The notes: generated by a model from the letters alone, not told the origin. 64,000 bases of DNA from Lichtheimia corymbifera B2541 (GCA_000697475.1 JNEU01000846.1:44691-108690), one strand, 5' to 3'; positions 1 through 13,226 are shown, counted from the first letter of the stretch. Program-made: numbers and translations.

Positions 1-1700
1 GCTGGCAAAGTTGCGCTCGTACAATGCTTTGGCAATAGCATCCAGACTAGCACACACTTGTGTATAAGATTTGGCTTGTGTCACCCAATCACGACCCGCC
101 TTGATCCGTGGCATCAACAAACTGCTCTTGAACTCATTCGATGGAATGCCCAAAAGATCGCACACACGCTCAATGGATTTCAAGTCGCGCACATCAGCTC
201 GATCACCACGAGAGTCTGGAGTCACATTAATATTGCCCAAATGCAAAACAGCTGCCACAATCCGTAAAAAGTTGTGCACCTCCTCTTTGGAAAGACCCAT
301 GATTTCAAATGCATTCTATTCACCAGATGATGTTAGTATATAAAAGTGAAGCTATATATCCATCCACTTGCCATAAGATTTTGAAATTCCACAGCGTCAT
401 CCACTCCTTCGATAGTAAACTTGGATCGCTTGGTAAAGTTGAAATCGGCAGGCTGAGTAAGCCATAGTTGATCTATTGCAAATGCGTGTGTGAGTAAAAT
501 AGTGATCATTGCATGTTTATGTTACATACCCTTAAGCTCCTGGTCAGCACTGAGTAGTTGATAAAAGATGTGGTAGTTACGCTCCTTGATCGATTGTTGA
601 TGGACACGGGACTTCTCCAAAAGGTACCATTCAATGTTGGCTCCAGAGATTTGTGCTCGTGTATTGAATTTGATGCGGATGAATTTGCCCTACAACCTCC
701 ATGGGTTAGCCTTTTTTCCTCTCCAGTTTCCTTTTCTCATATACTTACAAAACGTGATGAATTGTTGTTACGGATGGTTTGTGCATTACCAAAGGCTTCC
801 AGGATGGGATTGGCTTGAAGGATTTGTTGAGCCAATTGTGTTGCTTGGTTGGATTTGACACTGTTGGCCACAGCAGCCAAATATTGAATCACGATCTTTG
901 TGTTTTCAGTTTTGCCTGCACCCGATTCACCGCTAATGGATAACACGTCAGCATCAAAAAGAACTAGTGACGACAAAATATGTACACATACGTGATAAGA
1001 ATGGATTGGTCTTCATGATCTTGAACCATGTCATGGTATGCTTGATCAGCAACAGCATAAATGTGTGGTGATAGTTCGCCCCGTCGACGGCCCTTGTAAG
1101 ACTGAATATATTCTTGGGAATAGATGCCAAGTTTGCGATAAGGATTGACCGCCACCAAAAACAAGCCAGAATAAGTCTATGATTGTATTTGGTTAGCTAC
1201 ACATGGCATGAGCTAATAAATGAGGATGCTACTTGCATAAATTTCCCCCGCATGATAACGCAGCGTCAGGTTGTGAATCACCGATGGTTCATTGAGATGA
1301 GTCAACTCGGCCATGTCTTCCACTCGATCGAACTTTGGTGGGTTCATTGCATACACCTTATCACTAGGAACCAAGCATGACTAGAATCACGACATCAATA
1401 TAACATCTTTCTCTCGTTTTCTCTCTCTTCCGATGTATTATTTACCATGCCATTCTCAAGTTCCACTTCAACCTTGCTGCCATTTTCATTCAAGACATGT
1501 GCTCGGATATAAGCATACTCTTCATCTTGGACCCATACCCATCGTTTTTCACTGAAGCGAGCTTGGTTGACGGCATCCTGCACATGGTCAATTCGATGTG
1601 GTACAAAGACTTTGGTGCCATGGCTGTGAATAAAGGAACCACCCATGGGTGTTTGGCTGTTACGACGTGGTGGTGGTGATGGGGTATGTGTGATCATCAT
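1..1700 (-). CDS. Myosin II heavy chain, N-terminal part (cut by window edge)
   Basis: This is an actin-based motor of conventional (class II) type, which acts in the cytokinetic ring and cell cortex. The first exon (1447-1700) encodes a myosin N-terminal SH3-like domain ([16 protein letters not shown], then [15 protein letters not shown]). Later exons carry the motor: [16 protein letters not shown], the stretch ending [16 protein letters not shown], the P-loop [12 protein letters not shown] followed by VIQYLAAVA (the class II form), and the switch I region [20 protein letters not shown]. The frame continues to the window edge through the head segment ending [13 protein letters not shown]. 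The intron at about 975 splits the Thr codon just before the P-loop. I chose the ATG at 1700 (1697 is equally possible) because the frame upstream has no other in-frame ATG. The rest of the head, neck and rod lie outside the window. Class II identity is strong; the paralogue (Myo1 or Myp2 type) cannot be told. Confidence 0.93.
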
Positions 1701-1918
1701 GTAATAGAATAATAGTAAAAGGTAGTAGTGGGTGAAAAAAGTGTGAAAGAAAGGGATGTGAAGAACAACGTACAAAGAGGAAGAGGATCGGCTTCTTTTT
1801 TGGGAAGGGATGATTTGCCTTTGTTTTTGAAAACAACCTAGAATGGTAATAGTTGCATTCTTTGCTTTATATCAGCCTGATCTGTGTGTATATGCGGAGA
1901 ATGTCGATGATGTGTATT

Positions 1919-4900
1919 TTATTGTCCAAGCTGTGATTGTAACTGATCCACTCGTTCTGCCAAAGAGGCTACTAACTGCTCCAACTGTGCTCGTTTCTCA
2001 CGCTCTTCTTCCAATTGTCGCTCCAAGTCTTTACGTGTCTTTTCAATCTCATTCTTGGTAAAGTTCTTCATCTTGGTCTCCAATACCTCGTTACCCCCAC
2101 TGGATGGTACATTAAAGCGAGATGCAATGTTACGCACACCTGTGGGTCGTGGTGGTTCTTCACCGCCCTTATCAGTAGACTCGTGAGCAGGTGCAGGCTC
2201 AAACATGCGACGTTGAACAGGCTTGAGATTCTTAAGTTCAGGCGCAGCACCACCAGCAAAAGGTGTCGGAAACTTTGCAAAGATGGGTTTGACTGGTTTG
2301 GCAGGTGGGGATGGTGCCTCTTTTTTAGGTTGCTCTTCTTCAACAGGTTCCTACGACAAATCGATTAATTATGGTTTCCCACCTCCATTACGTTATTCCT
2401 CTTTTACCTCAGCAAGTTGTTGTTGAAGCATCTCCATTTGACTGGGCTCCTCCTTACGAGTCTCTGGTGCACGTCGTGTTCTACCAGGACGAGCACGTGA
2501 GGGTGCTGTCAACTTGGGTCCAGTGGGTTGCATATCAAATCCTTTCTTTTCTTCTTCCTCATGTTCCTTAGCCTTGGGTGATTCAGCTTGCTCTTCAGTA
2601 GTCTCAACTTGTTTCTTTTCTTCCACTGATTCTTCCTTGGGCGATTCAGCTGCTGTTTCTGGTTTCTCTTCTTCAACAGGCTTCTCACCCTCAGGCTTGG
2701 TTTCCTCCTCAACGGGTTCGTCCTTGGGTGTCTCATCCACTGCTTCAGGCTTGGGTGACTCTTCCTTTGATGCAGGTGTAGGTGGAGGTGCTTCATCCTT
2801 TGGCTCTTCTTCCACAGGCGATGATGGCTTTTCTTCTTCGACCTCTTCAGGAATGGATGGCGATTCTTTTTGTTCTTGTGCAGGAGATGATGATTGCTGG
2901 GCGGGTGAAGAAACATCACTGCTCGATGAAGGACGTCGTTCAGGTGCAGGAGGTGGTGTAGCGGTGCTTGATGGTCTTCTAGGAATGGATGGTGGTGCAG
3001 CAGCAGCAGCAGCAGCATCCGAAGTAATACTAGAAGGACGAGATGGGATAGAGGGTGATGGTGCAGCTTCGACATTGCCACTGGAAGGTCGTTCAGGAAT
3101 AGATGGTGGAGTAGTAGTAGCATCAACATTGCCACTAGAAGGTCGTTCTGGAATAGCTGGTGATGTCACTGAAGAAGGCGAAGTAATGGATGTGGGTCGT
3201 TGAGGTACAGGAGGAGATGTTGGCTGCTTTTCATCCACCTTGGGCTCTTCTTGACTAACCGATGTAAGTTCATTCTATTAAGCAACATTAGTAGCTATAT
3301 AAATCACCAATAAACCATTATCCATACCTTTTCAGATTCTTCAGCGGGAGTAGCTGATGCAGGCTCACTAGTAGTTGGAGGAGATTGTTGGGTAGCAGCA
3401 GCAACAGCAGCGACATCATTCTCTTTATCGTTGGTAGTGGATGGTGTCTCTTCTTCAGGAATGGGTGCAGGTGAGTCGGTAGCAGAGGTAGTTTCATGTA
3501 CAGATTCAGGTCTTCCAGTAGTTGATGCTGTTGAGGGAGGACGAGAAGATTTATCTGGCAATGGTGGTGCACGGACTGTAGTTCCAATCTTGGATGATGC
3601 CGAACTAAATGAATGTTGTGATCCAGCTGATGTAACAGATTTACGAGTGCGAACAGGGGGTGGCGATGCCATGGTTTCCTCCTCAATCTCCTTGACAAAG
3701 TTGCTTGGGAATACACCGGTATTGCCACGTTCAGTGGTACCCTTCCACCAACCATCATCCACTTCCTTGTCAATGATGCTCACATATTCACCACGCAAAA
3801 GACTGAGCTCATCCTCATTCTCAGCATCATATGGATGAAGCACAATAGCCTTGCCAACTATAACAATCCATTATTAGATCCAATTTTAATCCTTTTCCCC
3901 ATTCGCTCATTTTACTTACTGTACTTCTTCTCTGGCACAGATTGGGCCTATAAGAAAAGAAGTTTAAGTATATCAAAGGTACCGAAGAAGGAATGTAGTT
4001 GACTTACAGGCTCAGGTACACTAGCCTTCTTTTCAGGCACTGGTGCAGGTGCAGGTGCAGGTGCAGCGGCAGTAGGGCTTGTGGTCTTCCAATAAAGAAC
4101 AATTAGATTCCATGCAAATGAGGATATCGTCACTCACGCCTAATCCAATGCTTACCGATTCAGGCACAGGTGGTTTCTTTGCAGCACCCGTCTTTTTCAA
4201 TGTAGGGAATCCTCCAGCCAAAAGACTACCAATACCACCTTGCTTGACACCATATGCAGCGAGCTTGAATGCAGGCTTGTTTGCTATGAAACAAATTCCT
4301 TTAGTCTCCTCAAGTCGCATATACCCTCTTTAACTTACATTCAGCACCTTCTGCTGCAGCACCTTCAGTCTTCGCCACCGGAGCTGCATGAGCACCAAAC
4401 TCAGGAGCACCAGGCATATCGATTTCTTCAATGTACTGATAGTAAATGCATGGGTCAATACCATATCATCCTGTCGAATAAAAAGAAAGAAAAACGTACT
4501 TGACCAGGGAAACGACCTGAACGACCATTAAGTTCACCCTTGTACCAACCATCATCGAGACGTTCATACAAAGTGACAATGGCACCACGGTGTAGAGTCA
4601 ATTCATCGGACTCTTGCATAGCGTAATCCTCCATCACACGTGCCATACCAATAGGCTTGGCTATATAGAGCAAAGAACCACCATTTAGCATCACAGCCTC
4701 TCTATCCATTTCACCCCACAAACTTACCAGGAGGTGGTGCCTCAGTTTCATCAGATGCTTCTTTGGGTTGTTGTTCTTCTTCCTCGTCCTTTTTAACAGC
4801 TGTCTCCTCTTTTGCTGCATCGTCCTTTTCAACGCTGGTCGACTTTTCATCATCTTTGTTGGTTTCCTCTGCAGTATCTTGCTTGGGGTTCACAAACTAT

Positions 4901-5182
4901 ATGCAAGTTGTGTAAGAAAGGGCTGCCATTCCTCAAAACGTCTCTCTCTCATCACCTACGTTGCTTGGAAAGAAACCACTCGTGCCATCATCCTTTTTGC
5001 CAATCCACCAATCGGGGTCAGAGCTGTCGGTCACTTGGATGATGTCTCCAGCGTCGAATTTCAGTTCATCGTCTCGTTGGGGTTCGTAAGCGTGATGCGC
5101 AACAACAGTTGTATGTGCTTTTTAAATAGTTTGAGTTATTGTCACGCTTTAATAAACACTCGGTTGAAGCATTACCGGTCAT
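1919..5182 (-). CDS. Three-SH3 adaptor, CIN85/CD2AP-like architecture
   Basis: A protein of about 890 residues read from about 11 exons. It has three SH3 domains, long Pro/Ser/Glu-rich spacers and a C-terminal coiled coil (EKTRKDLERQLEEEREKRAQ). SH3-1 is at the N-terminus (DDELKFDAGDIIQV, DWWIGKKDDGTSGFFPSN), SH3-2 at 4500-4670 (ESDELTLHRGAIVTLYERLD, GWYKGELNGRSGRFPGQ) and SH3-3 at 3670-3850 (DELSLLRGEYVSI, GWWKGTTERGNTGVFPSNF). The first coding exon is only 7 nt, ATGACCG, spliced to CACATACAACTG; this gives a start of MTAHTTVVAHHAYEP that runs straight into SH3-1. This domain order is that of metazoan CIN85/CD2AP, which link endocytosis to cortical actin. A stretch near 2465-2513, LTAPSRARPGRTRRAP, resembles the capping-protein-interaction motif of that family. 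Role at cortical or endocytic actin is inference; orthology to animal proteins is not shown, and convergent SH3 arrangements occur in fungi. Confidence 0.85.
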
Positions 5183-5365
5183 GAGGAAGGAGGAGTTGAA
5201 ATGAGGGAGTTAAAAAGACGTGGCGAAAAGGAAAGAAGTATGTAATGGGTTCGTTTAGGAAAAAGAGAATGGACAAGTGCCACTTTTTATTGAGGGAGCA
5301 AATGCAAATCGACTTCACACGTGTAACATGGTCCTGTGTAACATTGACGAATTTCACACACAACA

Positions 5366-6124
5366 TCATTGCTTCTTTTTGTTCAACAATAGTCGTCGTG
5401 CATTGGCTACAGAGTATTTTGGCACTGGGGTGTCATTGTTGGTAAATCTCTCAGAGGAACGAGGAGTAATGGCAAATGGGACTGATTCATATACACAATG
5501 GACGCTTTCGTTCTATATTGAGCTATACATTTTAGCATGATGTGCTTCCCTTCTTGGCATTGATTGGTCTAGTTCTAACTATGCACTCACAGGATGATTC
5601 ACCATGATCCGATAGTGACCCAAGTAACCTTGCATATCATGATTGTACACGGGAAAAGTCACTCCACCTTTGTTGTCATGTGTATGGATGGCTATGTATC
5701 AAATCAACCAATGATTAGAAAGAGATAAACGCATTACAACACTATGACCGATACTTGCTGACATTCTCGCCGATAATCTGCAAATTACGCTGTGTCGCAT
5801 CCAACAATCGAATACGAGTGATCAAATCAGGGGGATTCTTCATATCCTTATCCACTTGCCAGCTGAGGAAGCCAATATCGCCCCATTTCAGAGGAGTCTC
5901 ATTATACTTGGATGGATGAGTGATCTTGAAGCCTGTTGGTCATTGAGTGGTGGTGAGCATCTTTTTCCTTGACAACAATAAACCAACATACCAACACAGT
6001 AAGGAGGATTGATGCGTGGTGGATTGCTTGCATAAGGCAGATCGGGAGCATTCATGATTTGTTGGGCCCAGCTGATGTTGGTGGCCATGACAAAGAAAAC
6101 GACGAATTGCAATAGCCAAAACAT
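5366..6124 (-). CDS. Secreted Kre9/KNH-like Ig-fold protein, copy 1
   Basis: The exons are 5992-6124, 5759-5932, 5591-5691 and 5366-5512. With the ATG at 6124 they encode about 173 residues; an in-frame ATG at 6157 would add 11. I prefer 6124 because it begins a clean signal peptide (MFWLLQFVVFFVMATNISWA) and because a TATAAA lies only 15 nt before 6157. The mature part has FKITHPSKYNETPLKWGDIG followed by FLSWQVD, PDLITRIRLLD and HYRIMVNHP, the pattern of the Kre9/KNH-type Ig-like domain seen in many secreted or GPI-linked fungal wall proteins. The end is basic (LLLNKKKQ) with no GPI signal. All exon junctions match those of the paralogue at 12492-13226. Intron 2 (5692-5758) uses a GC donor (TCA|GCAAGT) where the paralogue uses GT. 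Secretion is well supported; the wall function is family inference. Confidence 0.78.
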
Positions 6125-6171
6125 ATTGGTGCTGCTGTTGTGCGAGATGTTTTTCATCCTGATGCTCTTCT

Positions 6172-6177
6172 TTTATA
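6172..6177 (-). promoter_or_regulatory. TATA box before secreted-protein copy 1
   Basis: The minus strand reads GGCTATAAAAGAAG here. It lies 48 nt upstream of the preferred start at 6124, which leaves room for a short leader. The paralogue has a similarly placed ATATAAAG at about 12442-12449, 43 nt before its ATG. Called from sequence pattern only. Confidence 0.5.
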
Positions 6178-6489
6178 GCCTGGAATCCAAATACAGGTAC
6201 ATACATACGAGATAACCTGTGCATTACCGGTAGAGTTATCATGCATCATTCAACCGCAATCCTGTCCCTGGTGTAGATTCGTTTTTCCTGATGTATACAT
6301 GTTGTCCTGTAGTCGGGATGCCATAAATACCTATACATGGGCGAGTGAAGCATCGGCAACCTGTCAAAAACATGCACGTGTGTCCCGGTTCCACATACTG
6401 ATTATGCGTGGTGGCGACTTATACACAAAGCATGGAACTTGGATGATGATGTTTGTACTTGGTTGCCATCTTGCACAAAGGACGGTACG

Positions 6490-7060
6490 TGTAGAATGTG
6501 CACCAATCGCTCAGGATCACAGCATCAAGCATAATGATCAAGTTGACAACGAATACATAAGAACAAAGACCCTCACTCCACCCATTGTATATATTTAATT
6601 CTTTCCATCCCATTCATCATAGCAATATTCATATCCATAGCCATAGCCATAGGAATTCGTTTGTATTGAAAACAAGTTGCTACACGTAAATAAAGCTGTT
6701 TCTATATATAATGCCTATCTGCTGCTCACGTTAACCAGGCTGTAAAATAAGTAGCTGCAAGTAAACGGAGACAATGCAGTAGAAGACCTTGCTAATGGCA
6801 ACTGCTGGTACGTTTGATTGTAGTAGAGAAGTGTGCAGGACGTGTGTAGTATCAAGGAAGGTGTGCGTTGCCGTGGGGTGCTCACGCCATGAAGTTGCCA
6901 TTCAGTCAAAGACAATCGGAACAAGCCATTCGTAGCATTGACATGATGGGTTGAAGTAGGACAATCGTTCGCAGACGGTAGTTGTAGTTGAATGGGCAAC
7001 AGTTGGGAAGGGAAGAAAGAGACAAGAAGCCGGGAGTGGAAGTGCTGGAAATTAATTTAA
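6490..7060 (+). repeat. Repeat family A, copy 1
   Basis: An interspersed repeat of about 570 bp. It shares with 62310-62870 the ordered blocks GTAGAATGTGCACCAATCG, ACGTAAATAAAGCTG, AGTAGAAGACCTTGCTAATG, CATTCAGTCAAAGACAAT, ATCGTTCGCAG and TAGTTGTAGTTGAATGGG. A third, inverted copy lies at 14480-15080. It has no intact ORF and no recognisable transposase. The ends are gradual by eye, so the boundaries are approximate. Confidence 0.7.
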
Positions 7061-7061
7061 G

Positions 7062-7620
7062 CTTGGATGATGTTTCTTTGTTTAAGCACTGTTCAGTCAA
7101 ATCCTCTCGGATTAAGAAAGCTGAATGATGGAAGTGAAGGGTTGGAGCAGTATAACCGTTCGTATGCAGTGGATTGGGCAACAATAGTCAATGGGATGAG
7201 GGGCCTATTAGCTGGCAGTTTACAAATAATTTAATCACATTGATTTTTCTGATTTGGATGATATTTCTTTGTTTGAGCGTTTTTCAGTCAAATCGCCTCG
7301 GATCAAGAAAGTTGAATTATGGAAACAATGGGCTGGAGCAGGGGAATCGTTCGTATGCGATGGATTGGGTAACAATGATGAATAGGAGGAATGGCCTGTT
7401 AGCTGGCCGTTTACAAATTATTAACCAAGTAAATTTTTCTGATTTTGGATGATATTTCTTTGTTTGACCGTAACTCAGTCAATTCCTCTCGGATCAAGGA
7501 AGTTGAATGATGGAAATAAATGTCCGGAGGAGGAGAACCGTTTGTATGCAGCTGTTCTGTGGAACAAAGGGTAATGGGGTGAATGGGCTATTAGCTGGCA
7601 ATTTACGCACCATATAAAAG
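7062..7620 (+). repeat. Tandem repeat, about 190-bp unit, three copies
   Basis: Three consecutive units begin at about 7062, 7256 and 7446. Each opens with GGATGATRTTTCTTTGTTT, continues with CAGTCAA..CCTCGGAT(C/T)AAG and GTTGAATGATGG, and ends with TTAGCTGGC.GTTTAC. The unit length is 190-194 bp and divergence is moderate. It follows directly on repeat A, whose 3' part (CATTCAGTCAAAGACAAT) resembles the unit, so it may be an amplified piece of that element. Confidence 0.75.
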
Positions 7621-7679
7621 TATCATCCATGCATTGACGGCGAATTGGGGATCGCCCACCACGATTGTGAACCTTGATT

Positions 7680-9790
7680 GATAAGGTGCACTCGACCCCG
7701 ACGAACAACTTTGCTCTTATGAAATACCCCACGTTTCATTGCAAAGTTTAAAGATATGGACGTTTTTATGTTTTACATATGCTGTAAGAAGCGTGATGCT
7801 ATATGATAGGTGGTCGTTGTTCATTGTCAAGTATCATGCAAATGAGCTGTGTGACACAAGCACGGCCCTGCGCATCTTCCGCTCTATCAGGGTCTACCTA
7901 CTTGACAATGACCAAACACCACTTGTCATATAGCATCATGGTTACAACATATGCAAAACACAAAGATGTCCATAACTAAAAAGTTTACAATGAAACGTGG
8001 GGTCTACAATCGAACAAAGTTGCTCGTCGGGGTGAAGCGCACCTTGGGTGCAAGTTTCACGATCAACCGTGCCGATCCTAGATTCACCCAATGTCACCAC
8101 CAGCCTCGTCGAAAAAAAATTCGAGAGGTGGACCAGATCAACTTTGGCCGGTGGTGACATTGGGTGAATGTGAGATTGGTCACGACGATCGTGAAACTTC
8201 TACACAAGGTGCGCTTCACCCCGCCGCGCAACTTTGTTCGATTGTAGACCCCACGTTTCATTGTAAACTTTTTAGTTATGGACATCTTTGTGTTTTTACA
8301 TATGCTGTAACCATGATGCTATATGACAAGTGGTGTTTGGTCATTGTCAAGTAGGTAGACCCTGATAGAGCCAAAGATGCACAGTGGCGTGCTTGTGCAA
8401 CACAGCTCATTTGCATGATACTTCATAATGAACAAACATCACTTGACATATAGCATCATGGTTTCAGCATATGTAAAAACGTAAACCTGCCTGCATCGAG
8501 GATTGACAAGCTTAATCGTGGAACATGATTGATAAGGTGCGCTCAACCACGACGAGCAATATTGTTCTATGAAAGAGCTCGTGTTTCATTGCAAAGTTTA
8601 GAGATAAATGCGCTTACTCGTTTTTACATATGCTGAAAAGCATGAATCTATACGACAAGTGGTCTTTGTTCGTTGTCAAGTAGGTAGACTCTGATAGAGC
8701 GGAAAATGCGCAGGGGCGTGCATGTGTAACACAGCTCATCTGCAGGATACTTCATAATGAACAAACACCACTTGTCATATAGCATCGCGATTTCAGCATA
8801 TGTAAAAACGTAAATGTGCCTGTATGTAGGATTGGCGAACGTGATCGTGAAACCAGACTGAAAAGGTGCGCTCAACCACGACGAGCAATATTGTTCTATG
8901 AAAGAGCTCATGTTTCATTGTAAGGTTTAGTGATAATTGCACATTCTCGTTTTCACATATGCTGAAAAGCATGACGCTATATGAAAAGTGATGTTTATTC
9001 ATTGTGAGGTAGCTTGACTCTGATAGAGCAGAAGACGGGTAGTGGCGTGCATGTGTAACACAGCTCATTTGCATGATACTTTATCATGAACAACACCACT
9101 TGTCATATAGCATCACGCTTGCAGTATATGCAAAAACGCAAATGTGCATTTATCTCAAAACTTTACAATGAAACATGAGTTCTTTTATAGAACAATATTG
9201 CTCGTCGTGGTTGAGCGCACCTTATCAATCATGTTCCACGATTAAGCTTGCCAATCCTCGATGCAGGCAGGTTTACGTTTTTACATATGCTGAAACCATG
9301 ATGCTATATGTCAAGTGATGTTTGTTCATTATGAAGTATCATGCAAATGAGCTGTGTTGCACAAGCACGCCACTGTGCATCTTTGGCTCCATCAGGGTCT
9401 ACCTACTTTACAATGAACAAACACCACTCTCCATATAGCATCACACTTACAGCATATGTAAAACCATAAAGGTGTCTGTACCTCTGAACTTTACAATGAA
9501 ACCTGGGGTCTTCAATCGAGCAAAGTTGCTCGTCGGGCTGAAGCGCACCTTGGGTGCAAGTTTCACGATATGGCTGACTTTATGTTTTTACTATGCTGTA
9601 AGCGTGATGCTACATGAAAGGTGGTTTTCGTTGGTTGTCAAAAAGCTAGGCCCTGATAGTGTCAAAGATGCAGAGGGGCGTGCTTGTGTGACACATCCGA
9701 TTTGCAGGTCTTGAAGGATGAATTCCGTCGATGGACAATGCATGATGGTTCCTTTCCCGTATACGCCTATAGCAAGGTCCACTTAGGATA
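7680..9790. repeat. Repeat family C: nested inverted repeats (foldback cluster)
   Basis: About 2.1 kb of alternating head-to-head and tail-to-tail modules. Module 1 contains ACATATGCTGTAA, a motif like GTGATGCTATATGACAAGTG and TTGTCAAGTA; it recurs in both orientations about every 150-200 bp (for example 7742-7831 against 7898-7988). Module 2 contains AATGAAACGTGGGGTC, AACAAAGTTGCTCGTCGGGG and GCGCACCTTGGGTGCAAG. The spacer of module 1 carries ATGCAAATGAGCTGTGT. No coding potential is seen; the ORFs here are read-through of the repeats. Related copies lie at 63480-64000 and, as a fragment, at 28925-29150. This looks like a foldback or MITE-like non-autonomous element, but no terminal target-site duplication could be fixed by eye. 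Confidence 0.8.
7921..8331. repeat. Long palindrome within family C (about 180-bp arms)
   Basis: The left arm (7921-8101) and right arm (8150-8331) are near reverse complements. ACTTGTCATATAGCATCATG pairs with CATGATGCTATATGACAAGT, AATGAAACGTGGGGTCTACA with TGTAGACCCCACGTTTCATT, and ATGTCACCACC with GGTGGTGACAT. The loop is about 48 bp. The same palindrome returns at 63740-64000, cut by the window edge. Confidence 0.8.
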
Positions 9791-10784
9791 GCCCCCATAG
9801 AAATCTCTCAAATTCTCCATGGTATGGTAATAGGCCAAGAATGATGAGTGTATCCGAAAGTACCTTGTTTGAATGAATGACAGTGATATTAGAGCGATTT
9901 CTCTTAAGATGATGGCTCATATTAAGATATCCCTTATGATATGTAGCATGTTGAATTGTTATAGGTAATTTTGATGTACTGATTTGCCCGTGTCATATTG
10001 TGCCAAGCGTTCACTACTCTTGTATGAGTATAATGAACTAAAGCTTTCAATGAACGAAGTGTAATTTAACAAGCAGTATTGTTGGACGTGATACGAATTC
10101 TCGGACGCTGTAACATTAAGCTTAGACATCTATTTAATGCATTGCATAATCACACGCACTCACAATCAAATGGAATATAAAGTTGATTTGCTCGATACGT
10201 GGTAATTATCCGGTCCAAGACATGTATATAAAGAACTCAAGGAGCCCAATCGAAAGGATAGCTTGAGCAAAGCATCCAAATTCAGCATACGAGATAACAC
10301 AAGATCATTGCTAAAGTAGATGGCTCAACAGGCACATGTGATTGGTTGAGGTTATAACATTTAAGTCCAAACAGCCAACTAGGATCATGCATGAATCTAG
10401 CAATGCGTCATTGTAGAACCGGTGAAGAGTAGCATACGGAGATATTGCAATGATTAACAAGAGTTACCATTAGCAGCTATTTGAAGGACATAATGAGATC
10501 ATAGTCTCTAGTACTGGCGACGGCTTTAACGATGAGCCTCTTGCGTTTATTATGTATTATTGATTGTATGCAGATTACTCATTATGACTATATGTTTCCC
10601 AACAACATATCTCATTGATGATAACTACCCAGTAATATTTTGGAGACAAAGAGATAAAGACCACTGTCATTGTATGAAAACGGAGGGTGGTAACTAAGAG
10701 AGAGCGCGAGTGTGTCTCACCCGAATACTAGAATAATGCCGCCCTGCCAGCAAAACCGCGCGCACCTCTTCTTCCTCCCTCACA
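9791..10784. other. Intergenic, no gene seen
   Basis: About 1 kb of AT-rich sequence between the repeat cluster and ATE1. No conserved ORF or RNA gene was found. A short ORF from an ATG at 10736 overlaps the ATE1 start in another frame and could act as an upstream ORF. Confidence 0.5.
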
Positions 10785-12404
<1,620 letters not shown>

Positions 12405-12491
12405 ACTAGTAGCATACAGGTTTTACATAGTGTTTGGTTTCAAATATAAAGATTGGGTATATCGCACACATACATAATCCGGGTTTTCTCA

Positions 12492-13226
12492 ATGATGGCT
12501 ATCATTTGTACTATCCACTTTACACTGCTTCTTGCAACATCAATCATTGTGTGGGCTCAACAAGCAAAAGTAAGGGATTCAGATTTACCTTATGCAATCA
12601 ATGATTTACGTCTCAAGCCGGATTTTTGTGCTGGTATGTTGCCTTGTTGTCACTCCACCATCACGTTTTGTGTACCATCCACTTATCTATGCATACTATC
12701 AGGTTTTCGCATCACTTACCCTGCCAAGCATGGTGAAAAGTTGACGTGGGGCGAGATGGGACTCCTGAGTTGGGAGGTCGACACAGCGATGGAAAAGATA
12801 CCTGATTTGATTACGCGCATCCGTTTGGTCGACGACATTGGAAGAAACACCCAACTCATTGGCGAGAATATCAGTAAGCCTGATGCAGCACATGGAGGAA
12901 GCCGTGGTTCTCATCGAGTGCTCTATAATAGCTATTCGCACGGATGGTAACAAAGGTGCTCTTGTCTTTCCGGTTAATGTGCATTACGTGCAAGGTCTCC
13001 AAAATTACCGTATTGCTGTTCAACATCCTGTAAGTCATCGATGGGACCTTTGACACTTATATATATGCTGATCATCAGCAATATGCAATAGGGTGAAGCC
13101 ATCCATTGTGTTTACGAATCTGTGCCGCTCACTGTCATACCGCGTAAATATGAGCGGTACACCAACCATGACTCGGCAATACCAGCATTTGCAGTACCCA
13201 ATGCACGCAGGATCGTGGCGGCATGA
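12492..13226 (+). CDS. Secreted Kre9/KNH-like Ig-fold protein, copy 2
   Basis: The exons 12492-12633, 12703-12873, 12932-13029 and 13092-13226 join in frame to 181 residues. A signal peptide (MMAIICTIHFTLLLATSIIV, then WAQQ) is followed by DSDLPYAINDLRLKPDFCAG, then FRITYPAKHGEKLTWGEMG and LLSWEVD. The core continues PDLITRIRLVDDIGRN, a VQGLQNYRIAVQHP strand and the ending VPNARRIVAA. It matches the protein at 5366-6124 along its length with identical intron positions (for example CVYESVP and VPNARR against SVANARR). The start at 12492 is preferred over the in-frame ATG at 12453, which sits about 4 nt after an ATATAAAG element. It lies 87 nt after the ATE1 stop on the same strand. A cell-wall or extracellular role is inferred from the domain pattern; no enzyme motif is visible. 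Confidence 0.78.

Noticed and set aside
2514..3203. 229-codon plus-strand ORF, Ser/Gly-rich
   Set aside because: Antisense shadow of the Pro/Ser/Glu-rich region of the three-SH3 protein; low complexity and no introns or motifs of its own.
7739..8354. ORFs of 60-90 codons across the palindromes
   Set aside because: The same peptide strings recur on both strands because the DNA is an inverted repeat; no coding constraint is visible.
7680..9790. CRISPR-like regular repeats
   Set aside because: Units are long, alternate in orientation and lack uniform spacers; eukaryotic context.
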